Both the position numbers and the translations under genes were made by a program. A DNA stretch of 64,000 nucleotides from Anseranas semipalmata (Eukaryota > Chordata > Aves > Anseriformes > Anseranatidae), in assembly GCA_013399115.1 (NCBI GenBank), contig VXAA01000971.1, positions 365,856 through 429,855 on the forward strand, read 5' to 3'. Below the pieces are notes generated by a model that worked only from the letters and a program-made list of their open reading frames with translations, was not told where the DNA came from and made no database searches. Positions 1-11,790 of the stretch are shown in pieces. The stretch's first letter is position 1, and each line of letters starts with the position of its first letter.

Positions 1-420
1 ACGGGTGTCCGCGGCGGGGCCGTGGGGCGACGCGACTGGACGGGGCGGGGGGTGCCGGCGTGCTCCGCGCTGCCCTGCGCAGCCTGGCGTTCATTGCGCC
101 CTGCCGCCTGCCGGGAGGTGGCCGGGAGCAGCTGCTCTCCCCCCTGCCGGAGCCCCCAGGCCCACGGGAAAAGCCTTCCCGCCTCATCGGGAAGCTCTGC
201 AGAAACAGGGGGGAATGCCAGCCTCCAGAACCAGAGCCGGCAAGCTCACGAGAGGGCATTTTAGCCCACCATTTACTGACGCCAAGGCTGTCTTAGGCCC
301 CGTTCCCGCCCAGAAGGATCCTCCAGCAGAGGCTGCGTCACGTGGAAAAACCTCATTAACCTCTCTTGAGCTAGTCACATCAGGCAGTCGCACACAGGTG
401 TGAACCTTGGCAGGGTTTGT
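1..420. promoter_or_regulatory. CpG-rich edge, possible promoter flank of neighbouring gene
   Basis: The first 130 bases are very GC- and CpG-rich (GTGTCCGCGGCGGGGCCGTG, GGGGCGACGCGACTGGACGG), fading by about 350. In human the gene facing RFX8 head to head is MAP4K4, so this may be its promoter side, transcribed leftwards. No MAP4K4 exon is visible, so this rests on remembered gene order only. Confidence 0.35.
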
Positions 421-3221
421 CTCTCCTTGAAGTTCTCTATCGCACTGATACGGCAAAAATGTTACCTGCTTGCAAGAGGTCGAGTTACGTTTCCTGTGGG
501 AACCAAGGTTTTCCTGTCTCTTCTACTTTAACCACAAAATTACATATACATAGCTATAAGTATCACAGAAACGTACTTTTAAAACAAAGCAAACCTGTTG
601 AGCAGAAAGTGTAAGGATAAATTACCATAACAGTTTAATGGTGTACTTCATTTTCACTTAAAGTGTAGTTAGAAAGAGAGCAAACTTAGGCCCAGACCAT
701 GCAACCGTTTTTCTCTGTTCAGGAACCTGCCATCATTCGAAGGCAGATGGTGTCAAAAGGGCCAGGTCCCTCTGAGTGCGTGCACACGCTGGTGGGGCCA
801 GGTCGAGATGCACAGTAAGTTTTCAAATCAGATTTCCACCAAGATTTATTGTCAACGGCTTGCTTTGCATTGCTTGGCTTATTTAACTCAGCCTTTCTAT
901 GCATGAGAGCAGCCTTGGCAGGTCAAACCCACTGTCCATCTGGCCCAACATCTTGTCTCCAAATGCAGCCGGCGGTGAATGCCGAGGGAAGATCAGAGGA
1001 ACAGTTGAACCATCCAGCGATACTTCCCTGGGGCACCCTCCCAGCTTCCAGCTCTCTGCTGCTCAGGGACTTCTTCAGCAGCATTTGGTGCCACTGCGCT
1101 CGGGAGTCTTCGATGATATTTTTCTTCCATTAAATTGCACGCTTACTTAGAGAATTCATACACGCTTTTGGCTGTTACAGTGTCCTCTGGCAGTGAGTTC
1201 CACAGATGAACTGCTTGGTACGTTGAAGACCATCTTTGTGTATTGGCTTTGAACCACAGTCTGCTAGCTTGCAAGAAATCCCTGCCAGATCTTGTGTTGG
1301 AAGAAACAGTGATCATTTCCTAGTTATTTTCTCCTTTGCATTCATTTTTTTATAGGCTTCTGGTGTGGTCCCCCTCAGTTTTTGCCAGCTAGCAAATTCT
1401 GATCTTTTTACCAATGCCATGAATGGCAGCCATTTTGAACTTGTCCTGCATTGAACCATTTCTGCTTCTAAAGCCATCCTTTTTTAAGACAGGGGAATGG
1501 ATCTCCATACCCTGTTCATGATGTTGGGTTCCCCCTGCAGTGCCATGGCAACGTCCTAGTTTCCAATCCTTTCCTACTAGTTCCCAATACTCCCCTTTTT
1601 CACTGTTGTTGAGTGTGAAAATGACATTTCCATGGAACAGGTCTATTGTAACTCCACAGTCTCTTTCCTCAGTGCTAATCCTATCCCAGAGACTGTCTCC
1701 GTGTACTCCTGGATTCCAAACCCAATATGTAACACCTTTCTCATGCCCCTGAAAAATACAGTCTGAGTTTTATAGAGCTGAGCCAAAATATACATTTTCA
1801 GTAATATAGCTCTGGTGTGGCTCCACCATAGTGGCCCCTTGCTGCTTTAGATTTATGTTTTACTATAGTGACTTTTGTTTGTTAGTTTTAGTATTCTACC
1901 AGAAGACTGATAGAGAAGCAGAAGTGCTAATGAGAAGATTGTGAATCCTTCTCACAACCCCTAAGTTTAGTGAGAAAATAGTTTCCATAAATCAGTAAAT
2001 GCCACGGGACTGCTTCCTGCTAGTTCCCAGGGAGAAGAACCACACAGCCTCACCTTCCTTTTTCTTCCTACAAAAGCTGAGGGTTAGAGTTGCTTTCTTG
2101 AGGAAGAAGTCTCTTTGGCTGCGGCCAAAACCACTCTGTTCACATGTTCATCATGCTCATCATGCTCTTCACCAGCGCAGCAGACTTGCCCAACGTAGAA
2201 AGCCTAAAGGTTAAAAGCCCTGACCTAACACCACTGGAAAGAAGATAAGCAGTCTGTTTCAGCTCTTCCTCACAAAGTTAAACCAGCACTTCTGAAGGAG
2301 ACAAGTGACAGGGGCATCAAAAATCATAATGGGGGTGAAATCCATGGAAAGGCAACTTCAGCCCCGTGGATAGTCACCCCACACGCAGAGCAGCAAACGA
2401 CTGCGTCTTCTAATGACAAACTAAGTACAAGCATCAAAAGCTCTGAGTCAGCTCCATCTGTTCGGGAACAAAGCAGGAGAAAGCTGCAGTGTGCTGTTTT
2501 TCTGTGACCCTCAGACACAGTCGCACCAGTTCCTGCTCCCTGTGCGCACAGCAGCAGAGGGAACAGAGGAGCTATAGTTTTCTGAGCACTTTCAGCATCC
2601 CTGAAGGAGGGAGCTTGAGCCTTCCGTTCCCTTGGCTGTTTGTTCCTACCCTCTGGCACCTCGTCCCTTGTGTCAGCACAAGCATTCATACAGCTGTGCA
2701 GTGACCCAGGGCTTACTCATAGTAAAGCTAGCCCAGGAAAGGAAAAGAATTTTTAATTTTAGCATTGACCGGCTCCCCAGGCTGGTGGTTCATCGCATGC
2801 TTGCTTGAACGGTTGTTGGCAAGGGGGAGGGCAGCACAGGGGCAGAAACCATGTGCAGGGGAGGAAGTGTGACCAGCACGTTGCCTCTTGGTGGTAGCTG
2901 TGGCTTAAGCCAATTTAAACTCTCAGTGGACCCGCCGGGGTAGAACTAGAGAAACTTCCTTCCTTTCTGGAAGAGGCACTGTGGGTTAATGAAAGCCCAA
3001 CATTTATGTTCTGGCCACAAAGCAAATTCCTTGCCATCTATTTTTTCCAATTCTTTGAAGTTGCTTTTGTTTTATTCTTTTCCGCATTTAATACACTGGG
3101 GTCCTGATCGCTGACTAGGGATCTAGAGGTCACCAACTACATTAACGTTTTAAGAGCTTAATCATCCAGCAGTATTCAAGGAGATGAGTAAAGAGACAGG
3201 AAGTTCTAAATTTTCATTTTG
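421..3221. other. Intergenic, no gene seen
   Basis: Apart from the ancient LINE at 905-1480, only unrecognised short ORFs on both strands (for example 2324-2689 minus). No splice-framed protein family. Confidence 0.6.
905..1480 (-). mobile_element. Ancient CR1/L3-like LINE remnant
   Basis: GGCAGGTCAAACCCACTGTC, CATCTGGCCCAACATCTTGT and later CTCTGGCAGTGAGTTCCACA follow the order of old amniote CR1/L3 3' regions. It is heavily diverged with no open frame. Boundaries are approximate. Confidence 0.55.
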
Positions 3222-3313
3222 TTTCTGCTACTGATTCACCCTGTAGCCTTGGGGCATCTCATTTCCTGCCTCCCCTCCCTTTTACTATTTGGAAAACGGG
3301 AGTGATCTTGACC
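3222..3313 (+). mobile_element. MIR-like SINE remnant
   Basis: TCTGCTACTGATTCACCCTG, then TAGCCTTGGGGCATCTCATT and CTATTTGGAAAACGGGAGTG, matching the MIR block with CTGTGTGACCTTGGGCAAGT and CATCTGTAAAATGGGGATAA. About 90 bases remain. Confidence 0.55.
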
Positions 3314-4576
3314 CGCTTGAGACATGTACCCCCTTGTACTGTTTGGAGAAATGGCTCTCCCCTCGGACGAGAACATGCATGCCAGAGGCTCACGCCAGCA
3401 TGAGGAAGAGCAGCACACAGAGCAGCGAGCGAGACCGAATGGGGCTTCGCATGGCCCAGCTCTCCTGCTGCAGCTGGGCCCCCAGAACCGGAGGCTTTAA
3501 AGGCTGCCCGTTCTCGTGCAGGTTAGTACAACACAAGTCATACACAGAAGGGTGCTCCTCTCCTCCTCTGCTGCTTCCACCACCGCTATCTCACAGGTCC
3601 ACGCGAAGGCTGCTCCATGTGAGCACCACCGACGTGCCCAGGCTCTTGTGCGCTGCCTCTGAACACCGTGTAGGTGGCCATGTTCCCGCAGCTCCGGTCA
3701 CCCAGTTGTGCTGCTGTCGTGCCTGCGTTGCCCTCACCCTGATGTGCAGGTGAGGCTCAGGCAGGTAGCTGGACCCAAGCACCAGGAAGCATGCTTAGAT
3801 GTAGCTGTAGGTGACACCGAGCTGTGCAGGGCCACAGAGGAGCAGCTTTCCACTGGCTGTGTGCATTGAGACCATCCCTGTTCCCCCCCTGGCTTCCCGA
3901 TGTGCGTTAGCAGATGGGGCAGTGGATTGAAAGAACACCTGAAGCACAGGGGCTGCCTCAACAGCACAGGAAAGGTGGCAAGGAGGGGCAGAGCACTTTC
4001 CACGGCCGCACTTTGTAGTTGTGGGTGGGAAGGCACACTGCTCTCAGTGCTATCGGCGCTTTGTACGTGCCCACCTTTCCCCAGCCCCTGCCAGGATCCA
4101 CATCTCTGCTGCTCTTTCAGCTGTGCCAGTGCAGCTCCCCTCTGTTGTGTTCAGATAGCTGGACTGATCTGAGCTAAAAAAGAAAACACCCTCTTTATTT
4201 TTGTAGGTTTTGCTTCACCTCTTATGAACTCCCTGCTTTGAAGGAGTGGTGGGCAGCAACGTGAAAGCAGGAATTCCTCGAGTTGTTATTGCCAGAGATC
4301 TAGGTAGAATGAAACTATGCCCTAAAAGTTACTTTCAGGTGAAAATGTAACCTCAAATGGCACTGCAGTATAGCCTAAGGAGACAAGGTAACCTTAGTCC
4401 TGTAATAATTAGTATCACATCAGTGCAGCGCTAGGGCACCCAGCAGCTCCAACTTGATCCAGGTCTTGAATGAGCATATGACAATGTTCTTATGAAAATA
4501 ACCAGGGCTTATAACAGTGTTTATATCACCTTTGTGCTTTTATGGTGTCTGTGAAGAAAGATGGTATCTGGTCCAT

Positions 4577-4622
4577 CTATAGCTATAGGACATCTATAGC
4601 TATAGGACATCTATAGCTATAG
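4577..4622. repeat. 17-bp tandem repeat with palindromic core
   Basis: Three copies of CTATAGCTATAGGACAT, the last one partial. The core CTATAGCTATAG equals its own reverse complement, so each copy can form a hairpin. Confidence 0.95.
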
Positions 4623-6001
4623 ATCAACCCAGGCAATAGGACATGAGGAGCTGATAATTGGAATGGTATGAAGTTTGTCAGGACAGCTGTGCTCCCAGAG
4701 AAATCAGTGAACAGATCTGAACCAGCAGAGTAAAGTTCAGCAATTTGCATCACATAGCTGGGGCATTTTGAATCTGGTCCTGAACATGCCCACACAGGAT
4801 TTACACCCCGTGGAGCCGCAGCCTCCGCGAGGAGGCTGCTCCCATCCCTCGAACAGAACAGGACAAGGAGGGGCGATTTCGTGCCGCCACAGTCTTTCGC
4901 TGACTCCACATCCCTAACTGATCTACCCAGGCTGACTTCTCAGTGCAGCCCGGGATCTCACACTTCGCCTCAGACCAGGAATTGTCAGTCCGGCAGCCAG
5001 GCGTAAAGCGGGCAAAAATGCATAAACCTGGCATAAAAATACTGTTGCATGCCTGGGCTAATTGAGAAGATCCCGGGTATATTTTTGGACACTGCCTGTG
5101 CTCTGAGTTTTAACCAGCTAGCTGTTTCTGGTCCTGCTATCTGTCACACCAAGCATGCAATTACCGAGCGTGGCTGATGTCTCAGGCTATCTCTGCTTGC
5201 AGCTAAGCTGGCTTGTAGTTATCTTCCCATGACCCAACTGTGGCACTTATTTCACCTCTCATACAGGGCCCTGAGCCATATCTGTAGCGGGTTTGACCAA
5301 ACTTCTCTCTGTCTGAGTCAGAACCCTTCAGGGAGCATTGTCCCTCCTCACGTTCGTCTTGATGTCCCTTATCTCACCCAGGGGTGCCTGGGGATACTCA
5401 CCCGCAGTTTATGTGGTCCGTGCTTTGGGATGTTGAGCAGAGAGACAACCTGCTCACCCCGCACCTGTGCCTTGGAATAAGAAAAGCTGATCTACCAACA
5501 TGATGGTGGCTGTGGCTCTGCAGGCATTCTCTATGGGCAGTGCCTGTGCAAGGGTCTCCCAAGCCCTCTGCAAGCACACACGTACTTATCCTACACTTTT
5601 CCTCCTGGTCTTCGACTCCTGTCACTGCACTGTCTTTGTGGTAGTGCTGGTACCGTTACGTGCAGAGCCATGTGGTCAGATAGGCCAGAGCTGGAAATAG
5701 CCCCTTTTTTCCAATTTTGTTTTGTTTTACCCAGCTCAGTTGTGCTCACAGTGTGGTGAAAGAGCAGAAACGAGCAAAGCAGAGAGCATGGAGGTGGCTG
5801 GGTAGCTCTTTCATAAGCCTTCAGCTTATGTAAACATAGTTCAAGTCGAGTTTGCAGGTCTACCAGGCTCTTGAGGAGATAGGTGGAGATGAATTCTCAT
5901 AAACTTAGGCCTTGTTTTGACATGGCCCTGAAAGTAGTCTTTATGTGCCATGTGCTGAGTCAGAGATACCACAATGACATGATGCAAAGCACTGAACCTG
6001 T

Positions 6002-6403
6002 ATGAACTTATTGTGCCAATTCACAGGTGTTCAAAAAGTTCTGAAGGAGTCATTTGGTCCCAGAACATCTTCTGTTGGAGCAGGTACTGTCAGTCCCCCT
6101 GTAGCCGGCCTAAACTCAGTAAAAAAGCATAAAGCTGGCACAGAAATATTTCCGTATGCTGGTCTAACTGAAGAGAAAGAAGATTGTTGTATGCTTAAAG
6201 CTGCTCCAGAGCAAGTTGATCTGATAAAGCCCCTGGATCTGGTAATGACCATCCTGTCATCATGGTCTGAGTTGGTGCAGAAGCCATCGTGGTACCAAAT
6301 GAAGCTAATGCACTTCTACCTGCTGAAGCAACAGGCTTCAGCAAGAAAGCTGCAAGGGCATAAATTCCTCCAGTGCCCCTGGTCTAAGTACAGTTGCCTT
6401 TAA
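6002..6403 (+). pseudogene. Unidentified protein-like ORF, possible retrocopy
   Basis: A 133-codon frame whose composition looks protein-like (GPRTSSVGAGTVSPPVAGLN, GLTEEKEDCCMLKAAPEQVD). From about 6270 a different frame becomes more protein-like (GAEAIVVPNEANALLPAEAT), suggesting a frameshifted retrocopy. No introns, splice context, clear poly(A) tail or recognised family. I could not name a parent gene; it may be chance. Confidence 0.25.
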
Positions 6404-9339
6404 TCCTACGAATTTATCCCTGTGTTTAACTTTGTGCATTGTGCAAACTCCCTGTGAATTCATAAATCTTTGAGGACTGTGGCTTAAGTGAGGTAAATTA
6501 TAGAAATTGAAATTAAAGTATAAATCATATGTTTTAAACAAATATTAAAGCTACTGAAGTCTGCCCTTTGAAAGCATTCTTCTTCAGTTTCCAGGTAACT
6601 TTTATTTGAATGCTGAAGGGATTTTTATTTAGAGTTATATTTTAAAATGAGTAGGGAGTTATGTTTTGAAAGTCACTCTAAAAACGAAGAATGAATTATC
6701 ACCAAAATGCAAAAGAAAAAAAAAGATCATAAGTGAGAATTGGCTGTCCTTTCAAATTACAAATTAAAAACCCCAGTGCTGTTGAAGGAAACTTAGAACA
6801 AAAATGATAATCCATGTAAGGATGTCAACAATTACTACCCAGGCTTAATTGGTTTAGTTTCCCTTCCATTTTATACAGCATGAGGTCCACAGAGGCCATA
6901 CTTTCAGGAAACTCTGGCTTTGTCAGTGAAGCTAGCTTAAAATGTTCCTTCCTCCCTTCCCTGGTGCCTTATAGCTGGCTTCCCACTGCAGAGCACTGCC
7001 CTCTCTGTGGGCATCTCCTATTGCGGGAACAAGGTACGTGGCTCAGCCCGGCAAACCCAGGGTGTTTAGCCAGGTTAGGAATAACACTCCCCAAAAGAAG
7101 TGATCTCTAGTGTGAATCAGTTCTGATTTCTGGTGTGGTCCCCCAGACAGCTGCAGTGGCATCACTGAGGAGGCCGTGGTGGCAAAGAGGAGCACGTGGG
7201 TGCTGGGAGAGTGAGATGGCGAAACGGCACTGGAAACTTCGTGGGTTACCTCTGACGCCAAAGCCAAGCTCTCACGAAGCTGCTGCTGACATGTCAATAG
7301 AAATGCCAGGGAAAGGTCTGTGGGAAGAGAAAAAGCCTTCAGGCATCACAGTGCAGCATATAATTTAACAAAAGACACCCACTGGTCATAATAGATGGTT
7401 GAAATGAAAAGTATTAGTCACCCTTGAGCCAGTGATTGACATAGGGTAATCCTTCAGGTATTATTTTTTTTTAAACAAAATGTTGTCATCAAAATATAAC
7501 AAAAGGCTGCATGTTATGGGGCATTGCTGGGTTTTGATGTGAGGTAAGTATTTTAGCTACAGTTTAGCCTGAAAGGGCATTTTCTGTTCCTTTTCTTTTC
7601 TTCTGCTCATTAACCAGGTGGCTCTTTTGTAGAACACATTTACCCTCTGCGATCAGTTTTTAAGAAAGCCAAATATCAGGGATGCTGTGACACAGCAGTT
7701 TGGTAAAGCTCCTCGGTGTAACTGTAAGTAAAGAACTTGGTGACCAACGCAATCATTTTATCTTCTGAAATGTGGAGGGTTTTAGGGGTCTTCTGACCAT
7801 AAAATAAACACTTTGAATAAAGAGTGCTTCCAGAGAGCTATCATCTCAGGACAAAACGTGTGGGATTTGCCTGTTCATATGTTGTAGGCATTTTTGGATG
7901 TCTGTCTGAGCTGATTGCCTAAGCTTCCTTTAACAGCTGACAGGAATAAGTGAGCACCTCCAGGGTACAGTTCAGCTCATCCTGAAACAGACAGCTGAAG
8001 CAGGGCAGAGGAATGATGTCTTAGTGCCGACTACAAAGAGGGGTCTGGCATAGTGGGTTCGGATGCTGGAGTCTGCACTGAAAACATCTCAGGCTAGTGA
8101 GATGAATCCCATGTAGCTGGTCAATGCACTTTCATGCAATGCCAGTTTTTAAGATTTTCAGCTGCACAGCCCTGCATAATTGGGAAGTATTTTACCCGAT
8201 TAACTAGCAAAGTGAAGTCATGGGGAGAGATACTTAACTGCTGCGAATGAGTGTAGTTTTTCTTGTGAAATTGCATGGGGAAGCTCTGTTGATCAACTTC
8301 CCCATTTAATACTGGCGTATTTACTACAAGCATTCATCATCAGAAGCAAGTACGTTGTTGGGCAATGGTGAATAGGCAAGTTGCCCTCTGCTCAATTAGC
8401 TCTGAAATGGAAAAAGCAGGAAAATTTATACAAGGGGTAGAAAAACAGCACATGATTTCCCAACAGCACTTGAAAACTTTTTATGCTGCTTCGATCATTA
8501 TTGTTCCCTGCTCCGCAAGCCCAGACTGGAGCCGTTACTTGGGCTAGGTGTAAATGCACAGGGACAAGCGATGAGAGGAAGGTGTACACCGCAGGAGGAA
8601 GTCCCAGTTCAGAAGACAGCTTCAGGACGGAGGGCACGGAGGGCAGTGGGACGTTAAGGGCGTGCAAATACGCGCTTCTTAACAGGGCGTTTCCCCAGAT
8701 CGGTTTCTAAGTACTTGGAGAGAACGTTTTGCGGAGCTCCCCAGGACACTGCCACAAGTACTCAAATCCTACCTGCGATTCCTTTGCTGATCGAGTCCTT
8801 GATTTCCTCCAGGAAATTAAGGACGTCTTTGCACTACTGTCATGGTCTGAAATTCTGCTCACTGAGGATGAACGTGAGCTCACCAAACTAGTTTTCCCTT
8901 GCACTTGAATCATGACAAGTCTGGGGGTAAAAACCTCTGCGGCTGGAACGCTCTTGACCTCTGCGGAATCGTGCCAGCACAGGGAGTGGCCCTGTGGTTC
9001 ATCACGCATCTCCACCATGGTGGACACTTGTGCAGCAGAGGAAAAAAAAGGCCCAGCCTTGCTGTTCATTCAGCTCTGCTGGGAAATAACATGTAGATAT
9101 ATTTTCATACCCTTAAAAATACAATACCAAGTAGGTGAAATTACAGAGCTTTAAATAAGGGCCAAGTACCTTAGAGTCAGGCATTCCAACCATTTTTTAC
9201 AAGCCACTTTCCTCTCGCCACCAAAATAATGTAGGATGGAAATACTTTATAATTTTGTGATGACGAAATTTTATACTGGCAAAGTAATACCATAATATTT
9301 AAATATCAAACCTTCTCCTCCATCACACAGCAGCTTTCA

Positions 9340-9480
9340 ACATGTTTGCATACTCCATTTTACAGGACAACAGATAATATCTACCCTTAATATCACTTAG
9401 ATCTTATATAGTTATCCGAGATCTCAGAGCACTTTAGAGAAAAAAGATTATTGTCTTTATCCAAATGCTGAGAAATCACA
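9340..9480 (+). mobile_element. Possible MIR-type SINE relic
   Basis: ATTTTACAGGACAACAGATA and GATCTCAGAGCACTTTAGAG recall pieces of ancient SINEs with an L2-like tail, but order and identity are weak. Confidence 0.2.
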
Positions 9481-11170
9481 GGTCACAAGTTCTTTTAAGC
9501 CAGGAGCTAGCTTTAGGTACCTGACTTGAGACAAACTGTTGTATTTTTGTTGACTCTTTGTACGTCTTTTTTCTTGGCAGCTGACTTTATATAGTCTTTC
9601 TCAATCTTAAATCTTTCTGCAATCCTAACATTCCAAAATACATACAGATATCTAAAGATTGAGAATTCCCTTGAAAAATCCTGGGGCTAAGTGTCTTGCC
9701 CAAAGAGAACTTGCCTAACAAAATCTGCAGCTACACTGTCTTAGAGAACCCTTGCAGCAACTTCAAGGTCAAGCTCTGACTGTCTAAGGCCCCCAGGATC
9801 ACACTGCACGCACACACAGCACGCCATCACCTTGCCTTATATACAGTGTGCTTATGCAGTCTGACTTTCTATAGTGTGTGCAGGCATCATGCTGCATAGA
9901 CAAACCACCTCTGCCAAGCTTCATCTGTCTTCTGTCCAGGTGCTCTCCAGATGTGTGCTAGCCAGTGCAAAAGGGGACAACAGTTTTATGCTGTGTTGCC
10001 TCAACATACTTCAAAAGCTGAGGCAAGACAGGCTGTGTCATCTTGCAGTGCCCTTCAATCATCTGACACCCCAGCACGGCGCCTATCACTGCCAAGTACG
10101 TACATTACCTTCTTGCTGCTTGTCCTTGTAAGCAGTTCAGTCAACAACACGATGAGGTGAAGATCTTCTGCCCCAGTAAGATCCTGCTGATGGAAGTATG
10201 CAGAGAAATCTGGGCTAACAATTGCAAAGCAGGATCTAAGATATCTCCTTACTGAGACACCTTGTCCTGACTGCAGTTTGCCACAACTCTCTTCTGGCCA
10301 CCCCTGAGACAGTAACGTGGACTGAGCAACTAACCACTTCCCTAGGCTCCCATGGGGAAGGCCATACAAGGAATCTTTAGGATTGGGTTTGGGCCCCTTG
10401 GCCCCAGAAGTGTAGTAGATGAGGTCCCACTATTCAAAATGTCCTTGAGTTGTACCCCTAAAGTACTCACTGTTGGAATAAGAAAGAAGGGTTCCATTCT
10501 GCCCCTAGATTGCTTGTATGAATTGTTAATCTCCAGCACTCTGTTGCTTGCCTGTCCTTTCTAGTTGTCTGTTTCATCTTATTTTGAGGTAAAGATACAT
10601 TCATCAAATTTGACTGCATTTTATGGTGTGTAAAAGTTTATTCTAGGCAATAACAGATAGACTTCTGCACAAATATCAGAGGTAGGAATCATCCTAAATG
10701 CCACAAGATGTCCACAGTGTAGAAGTCCAAATCTGACCTTCTTCATATAATCACTGCTGATAGTCAGCAGAGAAAGAAAGGCACTTCTTGTGCATGATTC
10801 ATCTCATGTAAAACAGGTCACACAAATAACTTTCTAGAAATGCCTATTTCCCTGTATTGAGTCCGAAGGGAGCTGAGATACATAACTCAAACATAAATGG
10901 TTATGCTGTAAATGTCCAGAATTAAAAAGGATGAATCCCACATGCCTTGTCTGGACTCATACCCTATGGAAAGACTTTTTTTTTCTCATCTACTCTTAAA
11001 TCAGGTGTGCATTTGTCATCTGCTCAGGTGTCTCTGAGTAGCTGCTGCAGAGGAGTTAATTTGACACTTCCCCCAGGAGTGCCAAACAGCATGCCATCAA
11101 GATGTTTGAGGGATGATACAAGTAAGGGTAGAGGGACTTGACCGCAGGGCACGAGGATCACCAAGCAGGG

Positions 11171-11790
11171 TCACAGAACAGCTGAGGTTGGAAGGAGCCT
11201 CTGGGAATTGGCTGGGCTGACCCCTACTCAGAGCAGGGTCAGCTAATGCAAGTTGCTCAGGATCATGTGCAGTCAGGTTTTGGGTATCTCCAAGGATGGA
11301 GACTCCACAATCTATCTGGGTGATCACCCTTTTAGTAGTTTTTTGTTTGTTTGTTTGTTTGTTTGTTTGTTTTTTAATGTTGAAATGGTATTTCTTATGT
11401 TTCCATTTCTGCCAGTTGTCTCTTGTCTTTCTCCTGGGTACCCCTGATAGTCTGATTCCATCTTCTTTAGTCACTGCATCAGGTATACACATGGATAAGA
11501 TCCTCCCTGAGCCTTCTTTTCTCCCACTGAACAGTACCAGCTCTCTCAGCCTTTCCTTGTATGTCAGATGCTCCAGTCTCTTCATCATCTTTACGGCTTG
11601 CTCTAGTAAGTCCCTGTCTCTGTTGTACTGTGCGAGGAGCCCAGAACTGGACCCAGCACTCCAGACGTGTCTCACCAGGGCTGAACAGATGGGAATAGTC
11701 ACCTCTCCCAACCTGCTGGCAACCCTCTTGGTAATGCAGCCCAGGGGGCTGCTGGCATCATCTTGAGCTATTGCAGCAGACAAGGGCAGA
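11171..11790 (-). mobile_element. CR1 LINE, old copy with ORF2 remnant
   Basis: The + strand begins TCACAGAACAGCTGAGGTTG, a CR1 3' end. Read on the minus strand from the right it gives a broken ORF2 C-terminus (LGCITKRVASRLGEVTIPIC, RLEHLTYKERLRELVLFS). The interior is interrupted by an expanded TTTG microsatellite (11341-11376) and unrelated sequence, so the open frame through it is not a gene. Confidence 0.85.
11336..11376. repeat. TTTG microsatellite inside CR1
   Basis: About eight uninterrupted TTTG units followed by a T run. In the minus-strand frame it encodes a [14 protein letters not shown] run. Confidence 0.95.

Larger units (their letters stand above)
3314..11170. other. Intergenic, no convincing gene
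   Basis: GC-balanced up to about 5700, then AT-richer. Holds the palindromic tandem at 4577 and the protein-like ORF at 6002-6403. Many ORFs of 60-130 codons are present, none with a recognisable domain. Confidence 0.6.

Noticed and set aside
4577..4622. CRISPR-like array
   Set aside because: Only three contiguous 17-base copies with no spacers, in a vertebrate genome.
11097..11783. 228-codon minus-strand ORF
   Set aside because: Decayed CR1 ORF2 plus a TTTG microsatellite, not a host gene.
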